Counted from the first letter of the stretch, positions 1 through 6,981 are shown. The stretch is DNA of 15,668 bases from DASRAJ01 sp039920305 (GCA_039920305.1 JBDSEA010000149.1:1-15668); one strand, 5' to 3'. Made by a program: numbers and translations. Notes: generated by a model not told the origin, from the letters alone.

Positions 1-1371
1 ATTAGTCAGCCAATCATTTTTACTTCCGAAAAACCTGCCGGTGAACGCAAGCGAGGTGACTGGGGTGGATTGATACTTTTAGGATATGCCCCTGTAAACT
101 GGCCTGGTGATACCGGTCACATAGAGGGAATTGTTGCAAACCCCGATACCCGGTATGGTGGCGGTGCAAATCCCAATTGTGGCAATGGTGATTGTCCGGA
201 TGCCAATGATAATTCAGGCGTTCTGCAATATGTGCGTATTGAATTCGCAGGAATAGCGTTTGCACCCAACAATGAAATCAATGGACTTACACTCGGTGGT
301 GTAGGTGATGGAACTATTATTGATCATGTCCAGGTAAGCTACTCGAATGATGATTCATATGAGTGGTTTGGTGGAACGGTAAACTGCAAGCATTTGATTT
401 CATTCCGTGGATTAGATGATGACTTTGATACTGATAACGGGTATGCTGGTCATATCCAGTTTGCAGTATCCCTTCGTGATCCGAACGTGGCGGATGTTTC
501 AGGGTCTAAGGGATTTGAATCAGATAATGATCCTACAGGAACCACCAATGAGCCGCAAACAAGCCCTGTTTTTTGCAATGTAGATGCAATTGCCGGTGCG
601 GATACCACCAGTAATTCACTGTTTATTGCGGCTGCTCATCTCCGCCGCAACAGCCACCAGTTTATTTACAACTCAATTCTTTTGGGCTGGCCTGAAGGAT
701 TATTGATCGATGGAACTGCTACCCAGGATAACGTTTCAGCAGATACCCTTATTGATCATAATCTCATCACAAGCAAGTCAGCATCAAATTACGTGGTTAC
801 TGCATCACCGGCTGATGCAACTTCCGTTATTGACTTGCTGAAAACGGGTGCGCACAATAATTACTACAGTGGTAATGCAGGTGTGATGCTTACTGATCCT
901 TATAATCTTAATAATCCTGACTTTCAGCCTCAGAGCGGATCACCAGCTCTCTATAGTGCAAGCTTTGCACATGCTGCCCTGAATGATCCTTTCATTGAAC
1001 AGGTGACTTACAAAGGCGCATTTGATGGTGTAAATGACTGGACAAGCACATGGGCAAACTGGGATCCTGTAAATACAAATTATATCAGCGGGATTTTCTC
1101 ACTCCCAGAAAATGTGTATGGAACTGATGTTTTTCCGAATCCTGCAAAGGAGTCTATACAGTTTAGAATTCAAAGTGAGCAGTACGCTGATGTGAAGATT
1201 AACGTAATGGATTTAACAGGAAAAATCATATCTGAAACAAGACTTACTCTCACTGCCGGGGTGAATAGTATTGTGTTCGATGTTTCATCAATCCTTCCCG
1301 GGATTTATACAGTGCAGGTATTAAATACTCAAACCCTCGAACAGGGAATCAGCAAGTTTGTAAAAGACTGA
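1..1371 (+). CDS. Secreted DWGG-type protein with T9SS sorting domain (5' end outside window)
   Basis: The frame is open from base 1, so the gene starts upstream; 456 residues are visible. The first visible part contains GERKRGDWGGLILLGYAPVN, typical of a family of large exported Bacteroidota proteins often annotated only by their sorting domain. The body is rich in Gly, Asn and Asp with short repeating strands (for example GLTLGGVGDGTIIDHVQVSY), which suggests a right-handed beta-helix. An acidic DDDFDTDNG patch could bind a cation. From about visible residue 376 a type A T9SS C-terminal domain follows: a VFPNPA start, a VMDLTGK strand, an LPGIYTVQV strand and a final KFVKD. This domain directs export through the T9SS and attachment to or release from the cell surface. 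The passenger's function is unknown to me. Transcription ends at the hairpin just downstream. The TTG at 70 is an internal codon, not a start. Confidence 0.9.
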   Translation: MSQPIIFTSEKPAGERKRGDWGGLILLGYAPVNWPGDTGHIEGIVANPDTRYGGGANPNCGNGDCPDANDNSGVLQYVRIEFAGIAFAPNNEINGLTLGGVGDGTIIDHVQVSYSNDDSYEWFGGTVNCKHLISFRGLDDDFDTDNGYAGHIQFAVSLRDPNVADVSGSKGFESDNDPTGTTNEPQTSPVFCNVDAIAGADTTSNSLFIAAAHLRRNSHQFIYNSILLGWPEGLLIDGTATQDNVSADTLIDHNLITSKSASNYVVTASPADATSVIDLLKTGAHNNYYSGNAGVMLTDPYNLNNPDFQPQSGSPALYSASFAHAALNDPFIEQVTYKGAFDGVNDWTSTWANWDPVNTNYISGIFSLPENVYGTDVFPNPAKESIQFRIQSEQYADVKINVMDLTGKIISETRLTLTAGVNSIVFDVSSILPGIYTVQVLNTQTLEQGISKFVKD

Positions 1372-1385
1372 TCTGGTTTATTATT

Positions 1386-1422
1386 AGCCGTCGCGATGTG
1401 AATGATCGCGGCGGCTTTTTTA
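1386..1422 (+). terminator. Rho-independent terminator of the DWGG-protein gene
   Basis: AGCCGTCGCGAT (1386-1397) pairs with ATCGCGGCGGCT (1405-1416) over 12 positions with a single T-G wobble. The loop is 7 bases, and a run of six T (1416-1421) follows directly. It begins 15 bases after the stop codon at 1369-1371. On the minus strand the hairpin also lies just past the 158-residue gene, but without a good T run, so it is mainly a plus-strand terminator. Confidence 0.9.
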
Positions 1423-1428
1423 TAGAAG

Positions 1429-1905
1429 TTAAATCACCACGCTTTCATATGCGGCAATAATTCTTTTTCTCAGAGGAAGTGAAATTCGTGAGCTACTCTC
1501 AGATTCTTCGCTCTGCAGCTCTGTAAAAAATTTTGCCACAGTTTCAATGCTCCAGTCATTTCTAAACCTGTTGCGAATCATGATACCCAGACTGCCCGAG
1601 ATTTTATGAAAGCACAGCATCGTTCTCAAATGCTCTTCATCAATGGTACGCGCATAGAACTGAAACATTTTCTCCCGAATAGCTTTATTCTCGAACAGAA
1701 TGTGCGGAGTGCTGGAAGTGATATTTTTTTTAAAAATGGCGAAGTTTCTCCTGCCGGTTAAATTCTCATGACTGGCCTGTACTGATGATTTTACTTCTTT
1801 GTATTGATTTGATATAAGAATACGTGCGAGCTCGTCATCGGGTATGTAAATTTTAGCATTTAATTCTTTTTTCGGTTCAGCGTCATGAATTGACGTGTTA
1901 ATCAT
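1429..1905 (-). CDS. Hypothetical protein, 158 residues
   Basis: I do not recognise this protein. It has no signal peptide and no membrane segment and is probably cytoplasmic. The first 20 residues are charged and likely flexible. Residues about 22-40 and 70-150 are predicted by eye to be mostly helical (for example ENKAIREKMFQFYARTI and WSIETVAKFFTEL). A Ser/Glu-rich linker (residues 131-139, QSEESESSS) precedes a basic C-terminal helix. The start at 1905 is the only Met near the open end of the frame. It is divergent from the TonB receptor gene, so the two may share the regulatory region between them. The stop lies seven bases beyond the terminator hairpin of the gene on the other strand. 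No opposing frame competes here, which supports a real gene, but no homology is claimed. Confidence 0.65.
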   Translation of the reverse strand: MINTSIHDAEPKKELNAKIYIPDDELARILISNQYKEVKSSVQASHENLTGRRNFAIFKKNITSSTPHILFENKAIREKMFQFYARTIDEEHLRTMLCFHKISGSLGIMIRNRFRNDWSIETVAKFFTELQSEESESSSRISLPLRKRIIAAYESVVI

Positions 1906-1930
1906 TATTCAATCCGATTTCTTTGGGGCA

Positions 1931-1938
1931 CGAACGTA
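1931..1938 (-). promoter_or_regulatory. Possible -7 box for the 158-residue gene
   Basis: On the minus strand the sequence reads TACGTTCG, one mismatch from the Bacteroidota -7 consensus TAnnTTTG, with 25 bases between it and the ATG at 1905. No convincing -33 TTTG was found. This is a weak call. Confidence 0.3.
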
Positions 1939-1971
1939 GATCGCTTCTGCGAATCTTACTATGGCATTGCT

Positions 1972-2003
1972 TAAACTTAACTGTAGAGTAACCTAAACTT
2001 AAC
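1972..2003. repeat. Ten-base direct repeat with 22-base period, operator-like
   Basis: TAAACTTAAC occurs exactly at 1972-1981 and again at 1994-2003, a 22-base period that is close to two helical turns. Each copy contains a partial dyad (TTAA near each end). It lies between the two divergent genes, 33 bases upstream of the candidate -7 box for the TonB receptor gene, where a tandem-bound regulator could sit. The factor is unknown. Confidence 0.5.
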
Positions 2004-2015
2004 CAACCGATTCCC

Positions 2016-2043
2016 TTTAGCGCATGGTAGCCCGGTAACTTTG
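2016..2043 (+). promoter_or_regulatory. Promoter of the TonB-dependent receptor gene
   Basis: TAACTTTG (2036-2043) fits the Bacteroidota -7 consensus TAnnTTTG exactly. A weak -33 element, TTTAG, lies at 2016-2020, about 16 bases upstream. Only 11 bases (CAAACAAAAAA) separate the box from the ATG at 2055, so transcription should begin within a few bases of the start codon. There is no purine-rich Shine-Dalgarno sequence. Confidence 0.6.
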
Positions 2044-2054
2044 CAAACAAAAAA

Positions 2055-4886
2055 ATGCGCCTCTTTTTCTTATTCCCGCTTTGTGCTTTCCTCATCATAC
2101 TCCATATGCAGGTTACCGCACAAACCATATCCGGCATCGTGTCGGATGCTGACAATAGTGAGCCGTTAATCGGGGCCAATGTTGCAGTGCAGAATTCTCC
2201 TCTTGGCGCAGTAACAGATCTGGATGGAAAGTACACCATCACGGGCCTAACAGCCGGAAACTATACACTTAAAATTTCATACGTTGGTTATGAGGGCAAG
2301 CTGGTTTCAGGAGTTGAGGTGAAGAATAATGAGGTTACTGAATTAAACAGCACGATCGGTGTGGCTACAGCAAATACGCTTACGGAAGTAGTGATAACCG
2401 CTGATCTTCATAAAGAAAATATCAGCAGTCTGCTGATTGCACGCCGGAACAGTGCGGTAGTGAGCGATGCCATCGGTGCTGATATGATCAGGCGATCGCC
2501 TGATAAAAATACAAGTGACGTCCTCAAGCGTGTGAGCGGTATAACCATAGTTGATAATAAGTTTGTGGTAGTTCGCGGCATGAGTGACCGGTATAATTCG
2601 GCGATGCTCAACGGGTGTATTCTTCCAAGCAGCGAGCCTGATAAAAAGGCATTTGCATTCGATATATTTCCTGCTGCGGTGGTTGACAATATTACCATTA
2701 TAAAGAGTGCCACGCCAGACCTTCCGGGTGATTTTAGCGGTGGCCTTGTGCAAATCAATACAAAAGAAATTCCTGACCAGAAATTTATCGCTTTAAAAAT
2801 CGGAGAGAGCTACAATTCCATTTCCACTTTTAAACCCTACAGGACTTATCAGGGCAGCAGCACAGACTGGCTGGGTTTTGATGGCGGCACCAGGGCACTG
2901 CCGGATGATTTTCCTTCCCATGCAGAATTTATTAAACTCGGTACCGGTGGTAAAACGGAGGCTGGAAAAACCTTACTAAATACCTGGGGTTATCATGAGG
3001 TTGCCTCGATGCCGCTCAATCCTCAGGTACAACTCACTGCGGGATTTAATTCAGGAAGCAATAACTACCCGCAGGCAGGTGGAACATTTGCAGTTACCTA
3101 CAGTGATACACGCAGGTTTATGCCTCAGGATCGCTATGATTATTATGGGCAGCCATCGGCAGCCTCGGATACAGTTTATAAGTATCAGGACAGCATTTAT
3201 TCAAGGAACGTACTTACCAGTGTGCTTGCTGATTTTTCTGTTAAGCTCAATGCCAATAATAAGGTTTTCCTCAACAGCATCTTCTCTGCAAATAGCACCG
3301 ATTATACCGCATTGCGAAGCGGATACACTTTTGCCCTTGGAGAACTCGAATATGTGAAAGCCAATGCTTTCTATTATGCAAGCAATCAAATTTTCTTTTC
3401 TCAATTTGGTGGTGAGCATGTGATTCAGAAAGCAGGTAAGCTGAAAATTCGCTGGCAGTATTATTATACATGGCTCACCCGGGATGAGCCGGACTATCGC
3501 CGTAATCTTTATTACAGCAGTGATCGGGAAACACCTTTCTTTGCTGCTCTTTCTTCGAGCCCAAGCACCAATATTGGAGCAGGACTTCGATATTATGGTA
3601 TCATTAATGACCGCGCCAAGGGGACCAATGCGGACTTAAGCCTGCCCTTTAAACTGTTCCACCAGCAGCAGCAATTCAAATTTGGCGGTGCATATTATTA
3701 TGATGTCCGCTCACGGGATGTGCGGGTGTTTTCCATGATTGTCTCAGACCCTGACCAGTTCAACTCAAGCTATTACTTTGCTGCTCAGGATACCATATTT
3801 GCCCCCTCTCATTTTGATGCTGCTACCGGCTTTACTCTTGCTGAAGACCAAACTGCTACCAATCATTATGACGGCTCGGTAGAAAATGCTGCGGGTTACC
3901 TGATGCTCGACAATAAATTTACAAGTCACATTCGCCTGGTTTGGGGTGTGCGAATGGAAAACTACCATTATATCCTCAATACTTTCGGTGCAAGCAATGA
4001 TTCACTACGCCTGGATTCTACCTATCGGGATTTTCTTCCCTCAGGTAACCTTATTATCTCTGTACTGAAAAATGCTAACCTCCGCTTCAGCTCCAGCCGC
4101 ACTGTTGCACGGCCAAATTACCGTGAGCTGGCAAATGCACCCTTCTATGATTTTCTGCAGAACATCACCTACTACGGAAATCCTAATCTCGTTGAAACCA
4201 GGATCACAAACTATGAAGCCCGGTGGGAACATTACTTCGCCAATGCTCAATATTATTCCGTAAGCGCATTTTACAAACAGTTTGATAATCCCATTGAGCA
4301 AACGCTCAGCTTGTCAGGAGCAGATTCACGAAGTGTTCAGTTTGTGAATGTGCCAAAAGCAACCAACATCGGATTTGAGCTTGAGGGAAGACAAAGCATG
4401 GGATTCATCGGAAGATCATTCGAAAACTTCTTTGCTTACGCAAACTTCACCTATATCAAATCGAAGGTATTTGTAGGTGGAACTACTTCCGATACCTCAG
4501 CTAATCGCCCCCTTGAGGGTCAATCACCGTTCGTATTGAATGCTTCCCTGATTTACACTGAACCGAATAGCAAATTTGGGATTGCAGCCATGTTTAATTA
4601 TATCGGTGACCGGCTTTACCTCGTTGGAAGCGTTACAGAACCTTCTATCTGGGAAAAAGTACATCCTACACTTGATTTAAAAGCAAGTAAAGCTTTTGCA
4701 AAAAACGGGTTGATTGAAGTTACATGGAGTGACATTCTGCATCAGGATGGAATATTGTACCAGGATCTGAATAGTGATGATGCTTATAACAGTAATATCG
4801 ATGGCGAATACGCAAATAGTGACCGCTTATATGGCCTTCAGCGATATGGTTGTAACCTCTCTCTTGCAGTAAGCTATAAATTTTAG
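2055..4886 (+). CDS. TonB-dependent outer-membrane receptor with carboxypeptidase-regulatory-like domain
   Basis: This 943-residue protein should be an outer-membrane, energy-coupled importer or receptor. Residues 1-23 form a signal peptide (basic MR start, hydrophobic core, VTAQ before the mature TISG). Residues about 24-105 are the CarboxypepD_reg-like beta domain common in Bacteroidota receptors (ISGIVSDADNSEPLIGANV, then TDLDGKYTITGL). A TonB-box-like LTEVVITA spans 109-116. The plug domain follows, about 125-240 (VLKRVSGITIVDNKFVVVRG, then GDFSGGLVQINTKE). The remainder is the 22-strand barrel, ending in an aromatic residue (AVSYKF) as outer-membrane barrels do. The substrate cannot be read from sequence. 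It lacks a SusD-type partner, so it is not a classic glycan-uptake pair. A DWGG-type secreted protein lies about 680 bases upstream on the same strand, separated by a terminator and an opposed gene. Later Met codons would destroy the signal peptide, which fixes the start. Confidence 0.93.
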   Translation: MRLFFLFPLCAFLIILHMQVTAQTISGIVSDADNSEPLIGANVAVQNSPLGAVTDLDGKYTITGLTAGNYTLKISYVGYEGKLVSGVEVKNNEVTELNSTIGVATANTLTEVVITADLHKENISSLLIARRNSAVVSDAIGADMIRRSPDKNTSDVLKRVSGITIVDNKFVVVRGMSDRYNSAMLNGCILPSSEPDKKAFAFDIFPAAVVDNITIIKSATPDLPGDFSGGLVQINTKEIPDQKFIALKIGESYNSISTFKPYRTYQGSSTDWLGFDGGTRALPDDFPSHAEFIKLGTGGKTEAGKTLLNTWGYHEVASMPLNPQVQLTAGFNSGSNNYPQAGGTFAVTYSDTRRFMPQDRYDYYGQPSAASDTVYKYQDSIYSRNVLTSVLADFSVKLNANNKVFLNSIFSANSTDYTALRSGYTFALGELEYVKANAFYYASNQIFFSQFGGEHVIQKAGKLKIRWQYYYTWLTRDEPDYRRNLYYSSDRETPFFAALSSSPSTNIGAGLRYYGIINDRAKGTNADLSLPFKLFHQQQQFKFGGAYYYDVRSRDVRVFSMIVSDPDQFNSSYYFAAQDTIFAPSHFDAATGFTLAEDQTATNHYDGSVENAAGYLMLDNKFTSHIRLVWGVRMENYHYILNTFGASNDSLRLDSTYRDFLPSGNLIISVLKNANLRFSSSRTVARPNYRELANAPFYDFLQNITYYGNPNLVETRITNYEARWEHYFANAQYYSVSAFYKQFDNPIEQTLSLSGADSRSVQFVNVPKATNIGFELEGRQSMGFIGRSFENFFAYANFTYIKSKVFVGGTTSDTSANRPLEGQSPFVLNASLIYTEPNSKFGIAAMFNYIGDRLYLVGSVTEPSIWEKVHPTLDLKASKAFAKNGLIEVTWSDILHQDGILYQDLNSDDAYNSNIDGEYANSDRLYGLQRYGCNLSLAVSYKF

Positions 4887-4905
4887 CATTACAATTTTTT
4901 AAACT

Positions 4906-4929
4906 ATTCGTTAACATGCGGTAACGAAT
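4906..4929. promoter_or_regulatory. Perfect 8-base dyad upstream of the TIR-like gene
   Basis: ATTCGTTA (4906-4913) and its exact reverse complement TAACGAAT (4922-4929) flank an 8-base spacer. The dyad starts 20 bases after the TonB receptor stop and ends 6 bases before the candidate -7 box of the TIR-like gene, covering where a -33 element would be. It fits an operator for a dimeric repressor. It has no T run, so it is a poor terminator. Confidence 0.45.
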
Positions 4930-4935
4930 CAGCAG

Positions 4936-4943
4936 GAACTTTG
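4936..4943 (+). promoter_or_regulatory. -7-like box directly before the TIR-like gene
   Basis: GAACTTTG matches TAnnTTTG except for its first base, and together with the following CA it shares AACTTTGCA with the box before the TonB receptor gene. Only four bases (CACC) separate it from the ATG at 4948, so a transcript from here would be leaderless. No TTTG lies at the expected -33 position. Confidence 0.45.
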
Positions 4944-4947
4944 CACC

Positions 4948-5388
4948 ATGCTTATTTATATCAGCCATTCCGCATCTGACTCACGGTTGTATAAGCTGCT
5001 GAGAGATCAGTTTGAAAAGAAAGGATTTGCCGTCATCAGCCGTGAAGGCCCATTTGAATTTGGTGAAGTTCTTAGTCAGAAGGGAAAACGAAGAATAGAT
5101 CTTGCCGATGTAATCGTCATGTTGCTCACTGCCAGAGGCCGCTCCTCCTATAGGGTATTTCAGGAAACAGAATTTATTCATAGCATTCATAAAAACCATT
5201 TTGTTATTGAAGGAACAGGAAGAAAAGCAGAGATAAAAAAGAATTTCTATGAAAGTAATGTTGCTCCGGAAAGTGATCGGAATTATTACTCCACCATCAG
5301 TGCACTGGAAAAGCTGTTAATGGAATTTGCCTTAAAGGCAAATCCTGAAGCATTCAATTTCATTTATCATACTGACATGGTTTATTAA
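4948..5388 (+). CDS. Stand-alone TIR-like domain protein
   Basis: The 146 residues show the TIR pattern. Strand A/box 1 is LIYISHSASD (residues 2-11). Helix A is LYKLLRDQFEKKGF, followed by strand B AVISREG and a BB-loop-like PFEFGEVLSQ (35-44). A hydrophobic central strand ADVIVMLLT (53-61) follows, then SSYRVFQETEF (66-76), where the conserved glutamate of NAD-cleaving TIR domains is expected; E73 (or E75) is the candidate. The C-terminal 60 residues are helix-rich and shared with no domain I recognise. There is no signal peptide or membrane segment, so it should be cytoplasmic. Bacterial TIR domains commonly hydrolyse NAD or make cyclic ADP-ribose signals in defence, but no effector or sensor partner is adjacent. 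It could instead be a DUF1863-type TIR-like (ThsB-like) protein. The first Met is needed for strand A. NADase activity is inference only. Confidence 0.7.
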   Translation: MLIYISHSASDSRLYKLLRDQFEKKGFAVISREGPFEFGEVLSQKGKRRIDLADVIVMLLTARGRSSYRVFQETEFIHSIHKNHFVIEGTGRKAEIKKNFYESNVAPESDRNYYSTISALEKLLMEFALKANPEAFNFIYHTDMVY

Positions 5389-5415
5389 CAAACGATCTTA
5401 ACACCTTCAACTCTT

Positions 5416-5643
5416 ATGAAAACCACCGGCATCTTTGACTTTGACCTCGGCGAGTCCAACCTTGTAAATATTGCCGTTACCGATTCAGGCGGGAGAACAA
5501 TTCATGAGGTTATGAATGAGTTTTTAAATGCGGGCAATCATAGCATTACACTGAATCTGCGAGACCTTGCCAATGGTATTTACTTTTTACTTATTCATAG
5601 TGATACTGAAAATAAAATGATCAGGTTCAGCATAGAAGATTAA
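5416..5643 (+). pseudogene. Isolated T9SS sorting-domain fragment, probable gene remnant
   Basis: The 75 residues correspond almost entirely to the latter part of a type A T9SS C-terminal domain: an IFDFDLGESNLVNIAVTDSG strand pair, GRTIHEVMNE, then LNAGNHSITLNL, LANGIYFLLI and a closing strand MIRFSIED. The usual passenger, signal peptide and opening PNP motif are missing. Without a signal peptide the product could not enter the T9SS route, so this is best read as the 3' remnant of a larger surface-protein gene. It lies 27 bases after the TIR-like stop, in the same frame, with no further stop between them, and is followed by a good terminator. If it is translated at all, ATG 5416 is the only Met at the open end. 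A functional small cytoplasmic protein is less likely but not excluded. Confidence 0.6.
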
Positions 5644-5660
5644 ATTTTCGTTTGGTTTGG

Positions 5661-5696
5661 AAAAACCGCTTTCTCTATTGAGAGCGGTTTTTATTT
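5661..5696 (+). terminator. Terminator after the T9SS fragment, possibly bidirectional
   Basis: AAAAACCGCT and CTC pair with GAG and AGCGGTTTTT around a TATT loop, with a two-T bulge on the left arm. The T run TTTTTATTTTT follows on the plus strand. The left arm begins with AAAAA, so the mirror-image hairpin on the minus strand also ends in TTTTT. It could therefore also stop read-through from the minus-strand gene ending at 5798. Confidence 0.8.
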
Positions 5697-5797
5697 TTAC
5701 GAAGGAATTCCGCAGATAAACATTTGCAGTTCTGGAATTAATTCTTTTATGGTTGATTTCGCAAAGCTGATTTTTTAATATGGCAGAGCTGCTTCAC

Positions 5798-6955
5798 TTA
5801 TGAGAGCTTAGCATACGTCTTCATCCAGCGCTCCGGCACTTCTTCCGCACAGGCAAGCTGATAGTCATGATAGCTGCAGGGAATGATGTGGAATTTTTTC
5901 TGGTTTCTTTTTGAGCGGGATACGGGTACCTCCATCCACCAGCGATCACTCTTTTTGCTTTTCCAGAAACTCATCTCATATTTATTTTCTTTGAATTGCA
6001 CGGTGTACTTCAGATAATTTTCATCATGCTCTTTTGGAAAATCCTGATGGCGGTTGCAAAAGCCATCAAGGAAATACCAAATGATCTGAGCCGCGAGCTT
6101 TACGCTTTGATCGCGATTGTCATAGGCAAGGTTACATCCATACAGGCCAAATGAATCTGTGGTATCACTCTGCCCTGCATAGCGTGCAAGCTGGCATGCT
6201 TCCTCACCAAATAATCCATTTGGTGATGCAGTGTAGTTTGCAGGAGAATCAGCAAACCGAACCGAGCTTAAATCAATACTTAATAAATGAGACCCGCGCA
6301 GCACTGGTTCCATTTCATAGATATCAGACCGCACTTTTCCCAGCCGATAACTTTCAAAGTGCAGCTTTTCCATCACATCCATTGCCTGCGGTGTAGTAAG
6401 ATGCGCCTGATGTGCAATGATATTTGCCTGGAAAAGACAGGAGGGCTCCATCACAAAAATTCGTCCGAGAAAATTCTCATCATTGATGCCATCTTCACCA
6501 TCATGAAAATCAATCATGCTGTCCACTACACTCATGCTTATGTTGTGCTTTAAATCCTGGTATGCCGAATACTGACTAAATGTGAGATCATGGCTTCCAC
6601 CGATAATGACCGGAAGGATTTTAAGGTGAAGCAGCTCATTCACTATTTTACTGAGCGCCACGTAGGAGTCCTGAAGTGAAGCGCCTGGATCAATATTGCC
6701 CAGGTCACCAAATTTAATTTCGGTATTGAATTTCGTGAGCGCTAATAGTTGCCTGCGGATTTCATCAGGCGCCTGAGCGCTGCCAACATTGTGTTTGGAG
6801 CCCCGGTCTTCCCGCACACCAATGATAGCAACCTGAATTCCTTCCATGCTATCCGGCAGCATCAGTGGCGCTATGAGCTGATTTCCAAACTGTGAATCAT
6901 TAAAGGGATGCTCATAAATATCATAGTCAGGCAGGCGGAGAAATTCTTCAAACAT
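5798..6955 (-). CDS. Arginase/formiminoglutamase-fold (ureohydrolase family) protein
   Basis: The 385-residue protein has the ureohydrolase layout: a GVREDRGSKHNVGSAQAPDE entry segment (46-65), GDLGNIDPG (83-91), VIIGGSHDLT (116-125), VVDSMIDFHDG (143-153), LLSIDLSSVRFADSP (224-238) and GLFGEEACQLARYAG (247-261). Active family members bind two Mn ions through a His in GGDHS, DxHxD and SxDxD. Here His122 and Asp145, Asp149 and Asp228 are present. The DxHxD histidine is Met147, and the second Asp of SxDxD is Ser230, so the metal site looks incomplete. I recall Bacteroidota homologues labelled arginase or formimidoylglutamase with similarly altered motifs, so this is probably a family trait rather than decay. 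About 85 C-terminal residues (300-385, WW and Lys-rich) extend past the usual fold. It is transcribed alone, with no histidine-degradation neighbours. Its enzymatic activity is uncertain. Confidence 0.85.
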   Translation of the reverse strand: MFEEFLRLPDYDIYEHPFNDSQFGNQLIAPLMLPDSMEGIQVAIIGVREDRGSKHNVGSAQAPDEIRRQLLALTKFNTEIKFGDLGNIDPGASLQDSYVALSKIVNELLHLKILPVIIGGSHDLTFSQYSAYQDLKHNISMSVVDSMIDFHDGEDGINDENFLGRIFVMEPSCLFQANIIAHQAHLTTPQAMDVMEKLHFESYRLGKVRSDIYEMEPVLRGSHLLSIDLSSVRFADSPANYTASPNGLFGEEACQLARYAGQSDTTDSFGLYGCNLAYDNRDQSVKLAAQIIWYFLDGFCNRHQDFPKEHDENYLKYTVQFKENKYEMSFWKSKKSDRWWMEVPVSRSKRNQKKFHIIPCSYHDYQLACAEEVPERWMKTYAKLS

Positions 6956-6973
6956 TTGAATCAGATTACGCAG

Positions 6974-6981
6974 TAAATGTA
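6974..6981 (-). promoter_or_regulatory. Possible -7 box for the arginase-fold gene
   Basis: On the minus strand the sequence reads TACATTTA, one mismatch from TAnnTTTG, and ends 18 bases before the ATG at 6955. No clear -33 element is seen. Confidence 0.3.

Noticed and set aside
70..72. TTG as a start codon of the first gene.
   Set aside because: The same frame is open to base 1 and encodes a family-typical segment before it, so the gene is cut by the window edge.
2343..2758. Two overlapping open frames of 116-136 codons on the minus strand inside the TonB receptor gene.
   Set aside because: They are antisense to a strongly recognised coding region, have low-complexity odd composition and no motif or promoter; they are shadows of the receptor's codon use.
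2055..4886. SusC-type glycan uptake pair.
   Set aside because: No SusD-like lipoprotein follows; the next gene is a small TIR-like protein. The receptor is therefore left as a TonB-dependent receptor of unknown substrate.
4948..5388. Complete Thoeris, CBASS or similar defence system.
   Set aside because: Only a TIR-like protein is present. No SIR2/SLOG effector, nucleotide cyclase or other partner gene is seen on either side.
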